Source: Ryuthela nishihirai
Taxonomy: Eukaryota > Arthropoda > Arachnida > Araneae > Heptathelidae
Direction: 5' to 3'
Length of the DNA stretch: 64,000 bases
Assembly (NCBI GenBank): GCA_038380435.1
Contig: JAWZYU010000011.1
Span: 83,056,501-83,120,500 of the forward strand
Shown one piece after another: positions 31,507 to 42,489 of this stretch (position 1 is the first letter of the stretch; the number at the start of each line of letters is the position of its first letter). The notes beneath the pieces were generated by a model. It saw only the letters and a program-made list of their open reading frames with translations. It did not search any database and was not told the DNA's origin. A program made the position numbers and the translations under genes.

Positions 31507-32762
31507 AGCTCACCAGTCAAAAAATTACTCATCTCCCGCCCGAAGAGGGTTACATCCATTCGACAGAAACAGAGGACGCACCAGTATTAAACACGGCCTA
31601 CAAATAGCTATGCTGTGCGCTATGGGGTTCATACAGTGAGAAGAAGTGGTTCGTGCTACGTGTGTGTTAGTCACTCCATGAAACATGGGTTGTGCCAAAG
31701 ATGTGAATAAGTGGCAAAAAGATGTTATTGCATTTGGCCGTGCCAAAGGGCATAGTGTACAGAAGTTGCTGCCTTTGCAGGTGTGTTGAAACATACTGTC
31801 CAAAGGGTCTTCCAGCAGTGGCATACATTGCAGTCCACAGCTAATCATCACCAGAACTGCAGCAGAAAGACTGTGCTCACCAATAGGGACTGCTGCAGTG
31901 TGTCACACACTGTTAGGGCAAACTGTTTTGCAACGAGGCAGGAATTGCTCCAAGTCAGTCAATGCAGGCCTACAACAAGCTGTTTCCGAATGAACACTAC
32001 GAAGGGAACTGCATGCCATGGATATCTGGAGCAGAGTACTGTGGAAGAGACCCATGTTAACAGCTCTGCACAAGGCTGCATGGCTACAGTGAGCATGGCA
32101 CCACAAAGACTGGACTTTCGACTCTTGGAAATGTGTGATCTGGTCGGATGAGTCAAATTTCTGCTTGCATTCGAATGATGCGAGGCGACGGTACATCGTA
32201 AGCCGCATGAAGCCTTCCATGCGAACTGTGTGCAAGGTTCTGTTCAAGCTGGAGGAGGCTCTGTGAAGTTCTGGAGGTGTTTCATGTATGAGGAAATGGG
32301 TCCTTTGGTTGCAGTGACATCATACTTGAACCAGAAGGGCTATATGGAGCTACTGGATGACCATATGTTGCCTTTTGTGCAGGATATCCACAGTGAACAC
32401 CAGAAGGATACCTGTCTTCCAAGACAATTGTCGCATGCACAGCACTCGAAGTGTGTCAGATTGGCACAACGAGCATTTTGAAGCCTTCAAACATCTTGAC
32501 TGGCCCGCCAAATCCCCGGATTTGAATCCCATAGAAAACTTGTGGGACTATTTGGGTCAACGAGTGAAGTGCCATCCCAGCCATCTGGCTGAACTGTGGC
32601 ATTTGCTGCTGAAAGAGTGGATTAATATTAATGTGCACTACATCTGCACATTGGTGGCATCCATGCCAGATAGGATTTTGGCTGTTTTTCGGTTGCACGG
32701 AAGCCTTATGTGCTATTAGGTGACATTCAGTCAGGGACGACTAATTTTTTGTCCGGTGAGCT
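31507..32762 (+). mobile_element. Tc1-like transposon with intact ends
   Basis: The inverted ends are agctcaccagtcaaaaaatt at the left and agctcaccggacaaaaaatt in reverse at the right, flanked by TA (31505-31506 and 32763-32764). The empty site is preserved at about 23415-23430, where cataatatatcg is followed directly by tttgcaatgttacttc. The length of 1256 bp is normal for the superfamily. Confidence 0.85.
31685..32719 (+). pseudogene. Tc1-like transposase, frameshifted
   Basis: The frame begins MGCAKDVNKWQKDVIAFGRA. The first catalytic aspartate is in VIWSDESNFCLHS (about 32140), the second in VFQDNCRMHSTRSV (about 32425), and the glutamate in WPAKSPDLNPIENLWDYL (about 32503-32556). I count 36 residues between the second D and the E. 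Stops or shifts occur near 31790, 31990, 32090, 32265 and 32320, so no functional enzyme is encoded. The last open block (32357-32719) ends RLHGSLMCY. Confidence 0.75.
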
Positions 32763-32764
32763 TA

Positions 32765-33948
32765 TTATTGCAATGTTACTTCAAGTTTCACATTTTATAC
32801 GTTTGATGCCCTCTAACGATGGTAAATTAAGGCCATTTGAAGGATTTGAAAACTTAGAATTATCATATTTTGTTAATACCTATTCAACTCAAAACAAAAT
32901 TTTCATTAATATCTCAAAACAAAAGTTGCATTTTACCACCACTATCAGATTTCTAGCCCAAATGTATCATCTGCAATATTCATTTAAAATTTCAAAATTT
33001 CCCATTGTCAGAGGGTACAATTAAAGCTTTTGGGATATTCTAAAAGTGTGAATCATATGAGTTTATCAATGCCTATCTCCAAGCCAAAAAGAATTTTCAA
33101 TTTATCTCTAAAAACAAACAATTATTGCATGAAACAAAAAAAAAATGCATTTTCCCCATCCCCTCTGGGGGTAAAGGTGAAAATAATTGTTGTCAATGCA
33201 AACTTCACGATATTCACATTTCTCAACCAAAATTTGAAATTTCTAATATAATTACATTACTTGCAAAATTAGTTTAAAAGTTCGGAATTTTCAACTTTTC
33301 CCATTATTAGAGGGCAAAATTTTAGTTTTTGGGATATTCCAATAAGATAGTATCACCTTTTGATGAAAAGTGCAATGTTAAATGAATTGCAAATGAATAA
33401 CATGCCCAGAGAATGAAGCATTTGCATCAATAACATGATGCAAAAAAGCATAAAAAAAGTATGGATATTTGCCCACAGAACTTTCAGACTTTTAATTATG
33501 TTAAACAGTTATAGAGTGCATTTTTTTGAAACTAGTATATACATCTACTTTCAATGACATGTCTAAGACCATGATTTTTTTTTTTGACTTGTCCATCAAA
33601 CTAGATACTAGGAATAAGTACTTTCATACAGAAATTTGATTGTCATATTTGGGGAGTGGGGTAGTATTTTTAAGCAATCATTTGCTCACAAATTTATATT
33701 ATTTTCCCCAAAAATATAGGTTACATAAATGTATTCATACATGCATTTGTAATGTTGTGTCTTTATATGGGCATATTTTCTAATGCACTTCGTAAATGTA
33801 AGTTTGTTACTGATAGCACAAAAAGAGTATCTTCCACAATATGTCAGAAAAAGCCAATTAATATTTTTAAAAACTGGCAATTTCTCACTGGAATTAAGTG
33901 GAGAAAATAAAAGTAGTTTGAAACTCAAACTTGGGTTCTATCCAGGGC
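32765..33948. other. AT-rich sequence with weak tandem similarity
   Basis: Blocks at about 32765-32830, 32940-33030 and 33190-33330 share a pattern (tgcaatgtta...caagttt, then agagggyaaaattwaag, then ttttgggatattc), which suggests old tandem repeats. Nothing coding can be supported. Confidence 0.4.
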
Positions 33949-33970
33949 TACTGTGTGTGTGTGTGTGTGG
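33949..33970. repeat. (TG)n microsatellite
   Basis: A run of about nine TG units followed by gaggggaggaggggg. It lies a short distance before the R1 repeat. Confidence 0.8.
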
Positions 33971-34074
33971 AGGGGAGGAGGGGGCTTGGCCATGGTCTTC
34001 CACTTTGAGAATGATAATAAATGGAATGAAGATGAAATATATATTAAATGTATACATCACACTTATTACTTTAA

Positions 34075-34545
34075 CTACATAAGTTCTACCTGCTGATACT
34101 TTGTATATGTTTGTTGAACAGGGAGGGGAATCTTGTTCATATACTCCTATAACAGCTGTGATGAGCATAATCCATCATGGCATACCATGAGAAGAACTTC
34201 CACAGATTTTGTTAAGTTGAACTTGGATGTGTTGAACATGTCCTTGTCAAGCTGTATGATTGCATGGTGTGACAACTTATGCACTGTTTTGATGTTATTA
34301 CAGGATGGTACACTCAACACAGAACCCACTGATGATGTCATATCTGAATAAACACAGTTCTGATAGTTGTTTGAGCTTGATGAAACTTCATATTTTCAGG
34401 ATATTTAGCGTTTTAAAAACTGTTGGTGAGTATTCAAATTCGACAAAAGATGGTAGGTATCAAAGTATGATGTTATTTAATCCCAGTCTCATTATTTTAA
34501 AAGCATTTAAAGATATATAAAATTAAATTTTTATTCAATACAAAT
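34075..34545 (+). repeat. dispersed repeat R1, left arm of an inverted pair
   Basis: It matches the R1 copy at 17165-17580 in the same direction and the copy at 36590-37055 in reverse. Shared marks are ctgctgatactttg, gttgaacttg, gtgacaactt..ttgatgttattacagg, and tgatgttatttaatcccagt. With the right arm it encloses a Penelope fragment and a mariner. The short minus-strand frame (LSHHAIIQLDKDMFN) again suggests lost coding sequence of unknown identity. Confidence 0.55.
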
Positions 34546-34559
34546 TTTAAAATTTTCTG

Positions 34560-34925
34560 TCACCATACATTTTTACATCATTCGTCAGATGTCATCATCA
34601 GGCAAGGTGATGATTGCTTTTATTAGGCTGTCTCCTGGTGGTGCTTTATGGTGGTAATATAGCAATTTTGAAACAGTAAGTTCCATGCAGCTAGTAGGAG
34701 GGGGGTATGTCTGTGTTGCAGATGGTTTCTTTATGTAAATTAATGATTACATTTTCCATATAATTTAATGAATATTTGGTAGATGGGAAAGTTATTTTAT
34801 ATTGTAATTTAGTAATAGGTAATTGATATTCTAAAACTGTGATAAAGCAGTATGACCTTTTCTTTAGAATATTTGCTTTGTGCTGAGCAATACATTCTTC
34901 TATTGTTCTATATGTTCATCCTATA
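34560..34925 (-). pseudogene. Penelope-like element GIY-YIG fragment split by a mariner
   Basis: On the minus strand, directly after the mariner boundary, the sequence reads IG-stop-TYRTIEECIAQHKANIL, the same GIY-YIG segment as YIGRTHRVIEECISEHETD at 18647-18770. Farther left is the 3' flank (reversed ccaccataaagcaccacca) shared with 19246. The tyrosine side of the motif lies beyond the mariner at 36411. Confidence 0.55.
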
Positions 34926-36408
34926 CAGGGTGATTCAAAACTTATCGTTCAAATTTCGTGGGGAGGTAGGTAATATGTCAGGAAACCGATTTCACATAGG
35001 AAAGTATGTCGCAAATGTACGAGGTATATAGAGGTATAAAATATACGAGGTATGTAGAGGGCGCTGTGTGTACCCAACCAGTGTACAGCTTGCCCGACCA
35101 CTCCCGCTGTCATCAGTGTACGAGCTGACTTACTAGTGATAAGATGAATCGTTTTACGCATCAAGAGCTAGTGGATATGCATCTCGCATATGGGGCAGCT
35201 GGCGAAAGCGGCCACTGAGCTAGGCAAGTTTACGAAGACCGATACCCCAACAGAAGAATACCGCAGCATCAAATGTTTGCACGTGTGCATTGCAATCTGC
35301 GCGAACGTGGTTCACTGCGCAGCAACATGCAGGATACAGGGAGAAGACAACTGACGCGGACTGTCAACGTCGCAGAACAAGTCCTACAGTCCATCGAAGA
35401 TAATCCGAATACCAGCACACGAGCTATTGCTCAGCAGCTTGGGGTCTCTCAGTCAGCAGAGTGGCGGATACTGCACGAGGAACGTGTGCATCCTTACCAT
35501 CTGCAAAGGGTGCAGTTACTGCATCCTGACGATTATCCGAAGCGTGTGGAATTTGCACAATGGTTCATGCAGAAAGGTGCCGTGGACCCCAGTTTTCTGT
35601 CCTTTTTACAGATGAAGCTTCATTCAGTCGTGAAGGTGTGTTCAATACACACAATTCACATGTGTGGGCTTACGACAACCCGCATGGTATGAGAAGTCAC
35701 GCTGCGCAACATCATTTTGCCGTAAATGTGTGGGCTGGAATCATTGATGACTGTTTGTTGGGACCTTACTTGCTACCGCCCCGATTGGACGGCCAGAAAT
35801 ACCTAATATTTCTCGAGACAGTGTTACCGACGTTTCTGGTCGCTGTTCCTGCGCATATCCGCCAAGATATGTGGTATCAACATGACGGGGCTCCAGCCCA
35901 TAGCACAATTGTTGCACGTGATTACCTGAACCGAACATTCGGAGCTCAATGGATCGGTAGAGGTGGACCGATCGCTTGGCCACCCAGGTCACCTGATTTA
36001 TCGCCCATGGATTTCTTTTTGTGGGAGGCCATGAAATACCATGTGTACGAGACCCCCGTCGACAGTGAAATGGACCTTGTTGCACGAATAGTGGCCGCCG
36101 CAAGCATTGTCCGTGATATGCCAGGCGTTTTTGAAAATGTTCGGCGGTCAATGCAACGGCGCTGTGAATCCTGTGTCCGTGTAAATGGTCGCAATTTTGA
36201 GCACCAACTGTGAACCTGTACTTTACCTTGTTGGAATAAAAGTCACATTCATTACCACTTAACTGTACCGTTTCCTTGTGTTCACTTTACTTGTCCATTT
36301 TGTTCATGTAGATGACGTTTGCGGACATACTTTCCTATGTGAAATCGGTTTCCTGACGTATTCCCTACCTCCCCACGAAATTTGAACAATAAGTTTTGAA
36401 TCACCCTG
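34926..36408 (+). mobile_element. DD41D mariner (rosa-like) with long inverted ends
   Basis: The left end cagggtgattcaaaacttat and the right end in reverse (cagggtgattcaaaacttat) are identical. Inverted similarity continues for about 85 bp through ttcgtggggaggtagg and ccgatttcacataggaaagt. TA flanks both sides (34924-34925 and 36409-36410). The composition is clearly more GC-rich than the surroundings, and ends and ORF are well preserved, so this is one of the youngest insertions in the window. Confidence 0.88.
35144..36213 (+). pseudogene. DD41D mariner transposase, one stop and one frameshift
   Basis: The reading starts MNRFTHQELVDMHLAYGAAG and soon meets a TGA (about 35216). It reopens through MFARVHCNLRERGSLRS, a helix-turn-helix segment NTSTRAIAQQLGVSQS, and HPDDYPKRVEFAQWF. 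A frameshift near 35600 moves it to the 35560-36213 frame. That frame has the first catalytic D in VLFTDEASFSREG, the second in MWYQHDGAPAHS and the third in SPDLSPMDFFLWEAM. I count 41 residues between the last two aspartates, the DD41D signature of the rosa-type group. Two lesions in about 350 codons indicate recent inactivation. Confidence 0.85.
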
Positions 36409-36589
36409 TATACTGATTTTTATTTTTTAATATTTTTGTCAGATCATTTATTACTATAATATGCATAGCATACCTATATGGGAAGTGATGGTACAGTATA
36501 GTATCACTATCTATAGGGTAGTGCACATGCTACCCATATGGGTAGTGATGGAGAATTTTAACTTAGATTTAGAGCTTTTGAAGTTTGAT

Positions 36590-37055
36590 GTATTAAGATA
36601 AAATTTAGTTTTATGTACCATTAAATGGTTAAAAAGAATGAAACTGGGATTAAATAACATCACACTTAGATATTTATCATCTGCCATTGAACTTGGACAC
36701 TCAACAACAATTTTTAAAATGCCGAATATCCTGAATATATGATTGTTTCTCCACTTATGATGTAACCAATGGGATCTTAGTGTTGAGTGTACCAGCCTGT
36801 AATAACATGAAAATGGCAAAAAGCTGTCACACCATGAAATGATCTGGCTTGACAAGGATATGTTCAACTTGACAAAATCTATGGAGGCTCTTCTTATAGC
36901 ATGCTATGATGGATTACACTCATCACAGTTGTTATGTGAGCATGAACAAGATTTCCATGTTCAACAAACATATCCAAAGTATCAGCAAGGTAGAATTTTA
37001 TGCAGTTAAGTAATATTATGCTACAACTTATGATAAGTTAAATATGCTCTACGTT
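36590..37055 (-). repeat. dispersed repeat R1, right arm of an inverted pair
   Basis: Reverse-complemented, it follows the 34075-34545 copy through ttgctgatactttggatatg, gtgatgagtgtaatccatca, ttattacaggctggtacact and tgatgttatttaatcccagt, at roughly 75-80% identity by eye. The short sequence 36480-36550 between the mariner and this arm contains two near repeats of acccatatgggtagtgatgg-like phrases. Confidence 0.55.
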
Positions 37056-37252
37056 ATATATTACAACACTTGAGTTAGATAGGCTAACCCCATGTCTAAG
37101 CTAAGAGTGTAATTAAGGACATTTCAACTTGTTTTTTAACAGTATGAATTTGTGATTAAAATATTTTAGCTAGAGTAATGCTAAATATCTGACATAAATT
37201 ACTGAGATAAATTTTATTGTTCTTATGAAAATTTAACTTTGAAGCAACTTAC

Positions 37253-37328
37253 CTGCTCCTTTCTCCTGCTTTCTTCATGTTGAAATTTTTGCAAAGTACC
37301 CAATATCATACCAAACATACGTCGATTC
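37253..37328 (-). CDS. PNN: pinin exon (conserved core, first visible)
   Basis: On the minus strand an acceptor (tttcattaaag) leads into 76 bases, then the donor gtaagt. The encoded peptide NRRMFGMILGTLQKFQ followed by HEESRRKEQ matches the hallmark pinin segment, recalled in human as NRRIFGLLMGTLQKFKQ. The exon starts with one base that completes a codon from an upstream exon and ends in phase 0, as required by the exon at 16543-16698. The upstream exons encoding the pinin N-terminus should lie at higher coordinates, but I did not find them. Confidence 0.88.
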
Positions 37329-37329
37329 C

Positions 37330-38790
37330 TTTAATGAAAACAAATTTTATTAAGTTTTAATTAACATTTAAAGCAAGATATTCTATTTCAATGCAAAAAA
37401 TATCATTTCCTATTTATAAAACATCTTTTTTTTGGATTCTCTAATCCAGAGCAGACATGACCAGAGATGATGTCAAAAGCAGAACAGGTGCTGTTCAGTG
37501 AATTTTAGCACATAGGCATCTGAAGACTTTAGAACCAAGTCTAGTAGAATAAGATGAATAATCAGTTTGATATGTCAACATCAAGCATTTAACTACTAGT
37601 CTAAATGCAACATTAAAATTTCCAACACATTTGAAAACTTAAAAATCTAGATTAAAAACTCTGGAATTCATTACATCATTCTCATAATGTTTTGTCAAGT
37701 GTGAAGAGGAGAGCCAGAGACCTGGCCTTGCATGTGTGCTCCATCAAGCTGGTGTTTGAGGTTATGATTTATGCAAATGTAGTTCAAAACTCTGGAGTAG
37801 TACCCTACAAGCAGAGGGCAAAGGGAACCACATTAACTTTATATCCCTCTTTATTAGAACCAATTAGTTACAAATGTAATTTAGAATAGTAACATATAGT
37901 ATTAAGTATCTGTTACTTATTACATTTATTCCATGAAAAATTATAAAGTAAACTTCTATTATAAGTCTAATATATAGTCTAACACATACAATGCTGGGTA
38001 ATTCTACTGTCATTGACAATCTCTGAAAATATTGCAACACTCTTCATACTGTGAGACAAGGTTTTCTATTCCTTGTCAATAGAAGTCAATGTCCATTTTC
38101 TCAGATACCTCTTCATTGCTATTTCCATGTTGTCATCACTTTGAAGGTAGAGCTTTCAAGACATTCCTTCAGCACTACGGAATATGAGAATCATCTTCAC
38201 TTGTGAGCCACATTTTCCATGAGTGTCCTGTTGTTAACAATTCTTGCTCTTGTGGTTTGCCCCTCCTTTCACAATTCTTTATATAGACTCTTCCATTAGG
38301 AAATCTTCTTTGAACTTCCATGAGCAGGCAATGAATTTCTGCCAGGGACCTACTTCTTGCATTCATAAACTAAATTACATCACAGACTTTGCTCCAGGAC
38401 CACTGTTCCAGTCAAGTTGACATGCAGTTTTACCAACAATGGGACAAAATCATAATTAGTGTAGGTCTACTGGTTGTGAGATTACATGCCTTATAAACTT
38501 AGTTTCTGCTGCTCTTCATATCTGTTTTTAAATTAACAAATTCTCTGTCAGATTAAGCTGAAATTTAGTTTGGTGTATTAATAAATTTGTGGGTGTTAAA
38601 AATTTTGTGTTGAATGCATTTTTCAATTCTTTCCATGCTGAAGCAATATTAATTGGTGTCATCTTTTGAATTCTAGTGAACTGAGGCATTTGTTTTTTTC
38701 TCTTGGTGCTTAAATATGATTGAATGATGTCATCTGACATTTCACTATACAGGACAGTACTATATCACATGGATGGCACCAAAATTCACC
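37330..38790. other. upstream intronic or intergenic DNA, nothing firm
   Basis: No exon or classified repeat could be assigned. A minus-strand frame at 38528-38740 (MPQFTRIQKMTPINIASAWK) faintly recalls the region following the DDE domain of CENP-B/jerky-like proteins, but it is too short and diverged to call. Confidence 0.4.
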
Positions 38791-38794
38791 TTCG

Positions 38795-39070
38795 TGTGCT
38801 GGTTGAGGCCTATCGGAATGCTTACATTGAGGCTGCGAAGCAGCTGAGAGAGTACCTATCATCTGTATTACTTTATATTATCAGAATCTCCTGTTTATTC
38901 ATATCTCTAATTTGGTACTTTCGAATTTTGAGCCTTTTGTGCTGGTTGATGTCTATCAGAAAGCTGATATTAAAGCTGCAGAGCAGCTGGGAGAATACCT
39001 ATCGTCTACATTAGATTAATATTATCAAAATCAATTAAGTTCATTCATATCTCTGATTATGAAACTTCAA
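38795..39070 (+). repeat. two-unit tandem duplication, about 140 bp
   Basis: The phrase tgtgctggttgaggcctatc followed by gctgcgaagcagctgagaga (from about 38797) recurs as tgtgctggttgatgtctatc followed by gctgcagagcagctgggaga (from about 38939). Each unit then contains tatcagaatct or tatcaaaatca and ttcatatctct. The first unit and part of the second lie in one open frame (38724-39014). The protein is not recognised. Confidence 0.6.
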
Positions 39071-39282
39071 AATTTGAATCGTGCCGATGATTTATTACCA
39101 ATATGGTTAGGTAGCATTATGGTCTAATTTTACTGCAACTCTGTACATGAATGTGTCGAAAGTCTACCATTTTTAAGGGTAAATTCGAGCTCTTTTAAAT
39201 TTTTAAAACATGATATTCGCTACTTAAATATCAGTTATTTGGGACAGATGTCCAAGTTTGCAGCTCTCTTAGTTTTGTGGAT

Positions 39283-39578
39283 GGTTGGGTGAGGGGACCC
39301 ACTGGACAGCTGTTGGGAAAAGGGTATCAGTCTCCCGTCAAGGCCATCCAGCGTGTTCTTTAACATGCACAGGTGTGTCTCTCCCACACACGGAACCACA
39401 GCTTAATGTTCCATCTGACGGACGGTGGCCTTTTCAACCCAACAGTGACCCCTATTCATTGTAGGCAGGGCGGGGAGTTTGGCAGAGAATAATCTCTACA
39501 CTTGCCCAGCTGGAACCCGAACCTGATAATTGCAGGTTATGAGCCTGGCACACTACCGATTAAGTCTCCCCTGTCCCC
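39283..39578 (-). mobile_element. SINE family A, tail-truncated
   Basis: It begins in the family body (ggggacccactgga) and ends with a decayed tRNA-like head (ctggaacccgaacctgataa, then gagcctggcacactaccgat). The aacaacccaacc tail is missing. Confidence 0.7.
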
Positions 39579-39579
39579 G

Positions 39580-39805
39580 TAATAAAAAGAAAAAAAAAAG
39601 AGAGAAAAATAAGAATAGAAAGAAGGAGGGAAAAGGAAAAAAGAAATGGTGACAAAAAATAGGTGAGTAAATAGTAATGAGGCAGAATGAAATGATAAGA
39701 AAATAGTGATAAAAAATAATAAGTAAAGGGAGGGGGGAGAAAGAGGGATGGAAATAGTGAGAAATAAAATAAGAAAGATAGGAGATAGAATAAATAGATA
39801 TAAAA
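39580..39805. repeat. purine-rich low-complexity tract
   Basis: The plus strand consists largely of A and G (aagaaaaaaaaaagagagaa, gaaggagggaaaaggaaaaa), with scattered gaaatgataag motifs. The reverse frames therefore read as runs of F, L, S and Y and are not genes. Confidence 0.75.
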
Positions 39806-39959
39806 TCTTGATTGATTGAAGTCCACACATTGTTTGAATTTGTTATTTGTTTATGGTTAGGAATGTGAATCATGAGAATACTTTTAAGTTTTAAGAAATA
39901 TTTATTATTATTGTTGATATAATTAATTTTAATTTTGGAAGGATACGAAGTATAGTAAA

Positions 39960-40260
39960 GTGTAAAAAGGGGGCATGGCGGCGAAAACATTCACAAAATC
40001 CGTCTCGACGTGGATTGGTGGTGCCACGAACATCGAACCACGCCAAACTGAGATGAGGGGCAGACGCCGTTAGCCTCCGCAAGGTGTGCCATATCGGAGA
40101 TTGCGCAGCTGTCCTTCGGTCCAGCAGTCACGTGGAGGATGGCACAAGTCGAGGTAATCCCCAACAGGCATCATCCGACCTTGTCTGTGGAGACTGCATG
40201 CCAAGGGTAGGTGGGAAGTTGGGGGGAAGGAAGTGAATGCAAGCCTGCTAGAGCTTACGT
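39960..40260. promoter_or_regulatory. CpG-rich island-like segment
   Basis: This stretch has roughly 18 CpG dinucleotides in about 250 bases and is GC-rich in an AT-rich region (for example ccgtctcgacgtgg and gacgccgttagcctccgc). It contains a palindromic ggcatggcggc so that ATG in good context occurs on either strand, but both reading frames stop within about 35 codons. It lies 2.7 kb upstream of the first visible pinin exon. It might be a promoter with a 5' exon, or a remnant of a GC-rich element. No core promoter motif was identified. Confidence 0.35.
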
Positions 40261-40589
40261 ATAGAGTGGCTGTCTTGTAAAAAATACTTGTGGTCTTTGG
40301 AAAGAAGTGAAATATTGAGACACATTGGATAATCTAAAAAATAAATTTACAAGCAGGCGATTATGGACACACACTGTTTCAGTAATTTTAAAAATAGGTT
40401 TGATTCTATTCATTTTTTTATTTTTTTAAAAATATTTTTAAGAATTTGTGTACATAACAACCCTAAGGACCATATTTAAAATGTGCAGAACCATATCTAT
40501 ATCAGTAGCTGTGTTAATAATAATTTTACGAATAAAAGAAAAATGTGAGAAAATAAAAGAATTTTCTCCATTTATTCAATCTTAAAGAT

Positions 40590-41560
40590 TTATTATTTTC
40601 ATATTTGAGTTTGGGCGAAAGCACCTTACACGGCAGCAGAGAGATAAAGATACAAAATGTGTGTTGGGGGGGGGGGGGGGGTGTAAGAAGTGACAAGCCG
40701 AGTTCTGAAACTTAAATTTAATATACGGAAAACTTTAGGCAGTTCGCCAAGATTGCCAAACTTCAACCCCCCATCCCCCCAAAAAATCATAATGTTTAAT
40801 AAATAAGGCAGCCAAGAAAGTGTTCCTCCATTTCATACAAAAAGACAGAAAATTCCACTAACACGAACAATCCAAGTCCCCTTGTATAATGCTGGCCTGT
40901 GTTTCAAAATATACACACTGAAAAGAATCATTAAAATTAAAATCTTGTTTCGGATATATATTATTCAGGCAGTAATTTCCTTTTGATTAATATCTAATTT
41001 AACTGCTTTTATTCATTATGTTTTCCAAAATTAAGTCTTAATTGCGAGTCCAATATATTTTTTAGCTATATCACAGTGAAAAAGTCATCGAAATTAGTAT
41101 GCTTATAATTTGTTAAAATCTTTTATTTTAGCAAAATTTGGAGTTAAATTCTTTTAATTTGGTATATAACATGACCTAATTCAGTTTATTGTTTATTTTA
41201 AAAAACAATCTAAAGTTGACTCAGCACAGTTGGAAAAAAACCTGGACTTATGAGAAAAGTATGGCACTGAGAAAAAAATTATAAAAAGAGCGAGAAATTT
41301 TTTTGTTTCAGGTAAATATTTATTTTGTCTTATTCAGAAATAAATACTGTTCTATTCATGTGCATTATAATAATTAGTGTCTATAATTTTTTTATATAAA
41401 TTTTTATTTCCATTGCCAGATGCATGTTTTTTTTTTACTACAATGACTCTAAATATGCCTTATTAAAATTCTAAAATTAAATTCTTTTTTGGCTTCCCAT
41501 AATGAAATATAACTGGGCCTCTGGATGTAAACCAGTTTTTCAGGTGGGAACCTAGATGGA
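40590..41560 (+). mobile_element. piggyBac-like family fragment with degenerate terminus
   Basis: It follows the family order: gccaagattgccaaacttca, ggcagccaagaaag, cccttgtataatgctggc, gaaaagaatcattaaaatta and ggtatataacatgacct. It ends with accagtttttcagg...cctagatggatta, an eroded version of the terminus. The left part of the element is missing. A poly-G run lies at 40668-40681. Confidence 0.55.
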
Positions 41561-42489
41561 TTAAAAAAAAAACTTTGAAAAAGTGTAACTTTTTTATGTG
41601 GATTTATAACTGGGGAAATGAAAAACTCCCTTGTTATTGGGAATTCTGAAAAACTGTGACGTTTTAAAAACATAAATATACGTGAATATAAGATGCATTC
41701 TGTTTTTGGATAATGCAACATTCCATTCACACTTTGAAATACTCAATGTACAACTTGTATTTTCTCCACCTAACCAACAAGTGTCATACAGTCAATAAAC
41801 AAAGGAGTGATAAACCATATCAAGTTGTAAACTACTGCACCCTATTAATGCAACTGGTAATTGCAAATATGGAATCTTCTTTTGCATCTGAGCTTGCCCT
41901 TTCAATTACGGTCAATGTCTTCGATACATTTGGTGTGCATTGTAGAAGCAATCAAGTGTCACCAGAAACAGATAAGTCATGTTTTCAGAAAGCAAAGTTT
42001 TTGTTGGGTGATAATGAAGAGAATGAAATCAAAAGGAATAACACTGAAAATCCTTAAGAGGCAACATCAGGACAGAAGCAGAACAGAAAATAATGATGCT
42101 GCAACTGGAGCTGATCTAATTGACATAAACCAGCTTATTGAGAGCTATCAGCAAACAGTGGAACAATATCAGGAGCTGAAATACATGAAGAAGAGACTTC
42201 TCATACAGAATTAAACATTAAAAGTTATTGTGATGCTCTAAAACATTTAAAACCTTCATGATTTTGCTCTAACTTGCAATGATTCTGAGCTGTTTCAAAT
42301 GATTAACAGAGCAAGTATGATAGTATTTCAGCCAGTTGCATACAAAACACTTTAACTACGGAAAAAGTGAAAGTTATATTAACACTTATATCATGGGGTT
42401 CTTTAGATATTAATGCATGGTTCCCTATCCTCCCATCATATTGAAAATCTGCTGTGGGACACTCTTACTTATATTGCTGTCACCACAGT
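41561..42489. other. region with two overlapping plus-strand frames, not recognised
   Basis: Open frames at 41713-42057 and 41861-42214 overlap. The second ends with a charged stretch LIESYQQTVEQYQELKYM that could be helical. Neither matches a family I know and no splice structure is evident. They may be chance frames or remnants of a mobile element. Confidence 0.3.

Noticed and set aside
38528..38740. Possible jerky/CENP-B-like transposase tail on the minus strand
   Set aside because: The similarity is a few residues only and no DDE motif lies nearby.
39537..39990. Minus-strand frames of up to 145 codons rich in F, L, S and Y
   Set aside because: They are the complement of a purine-rich low-complexity tract, not a membrane protein.
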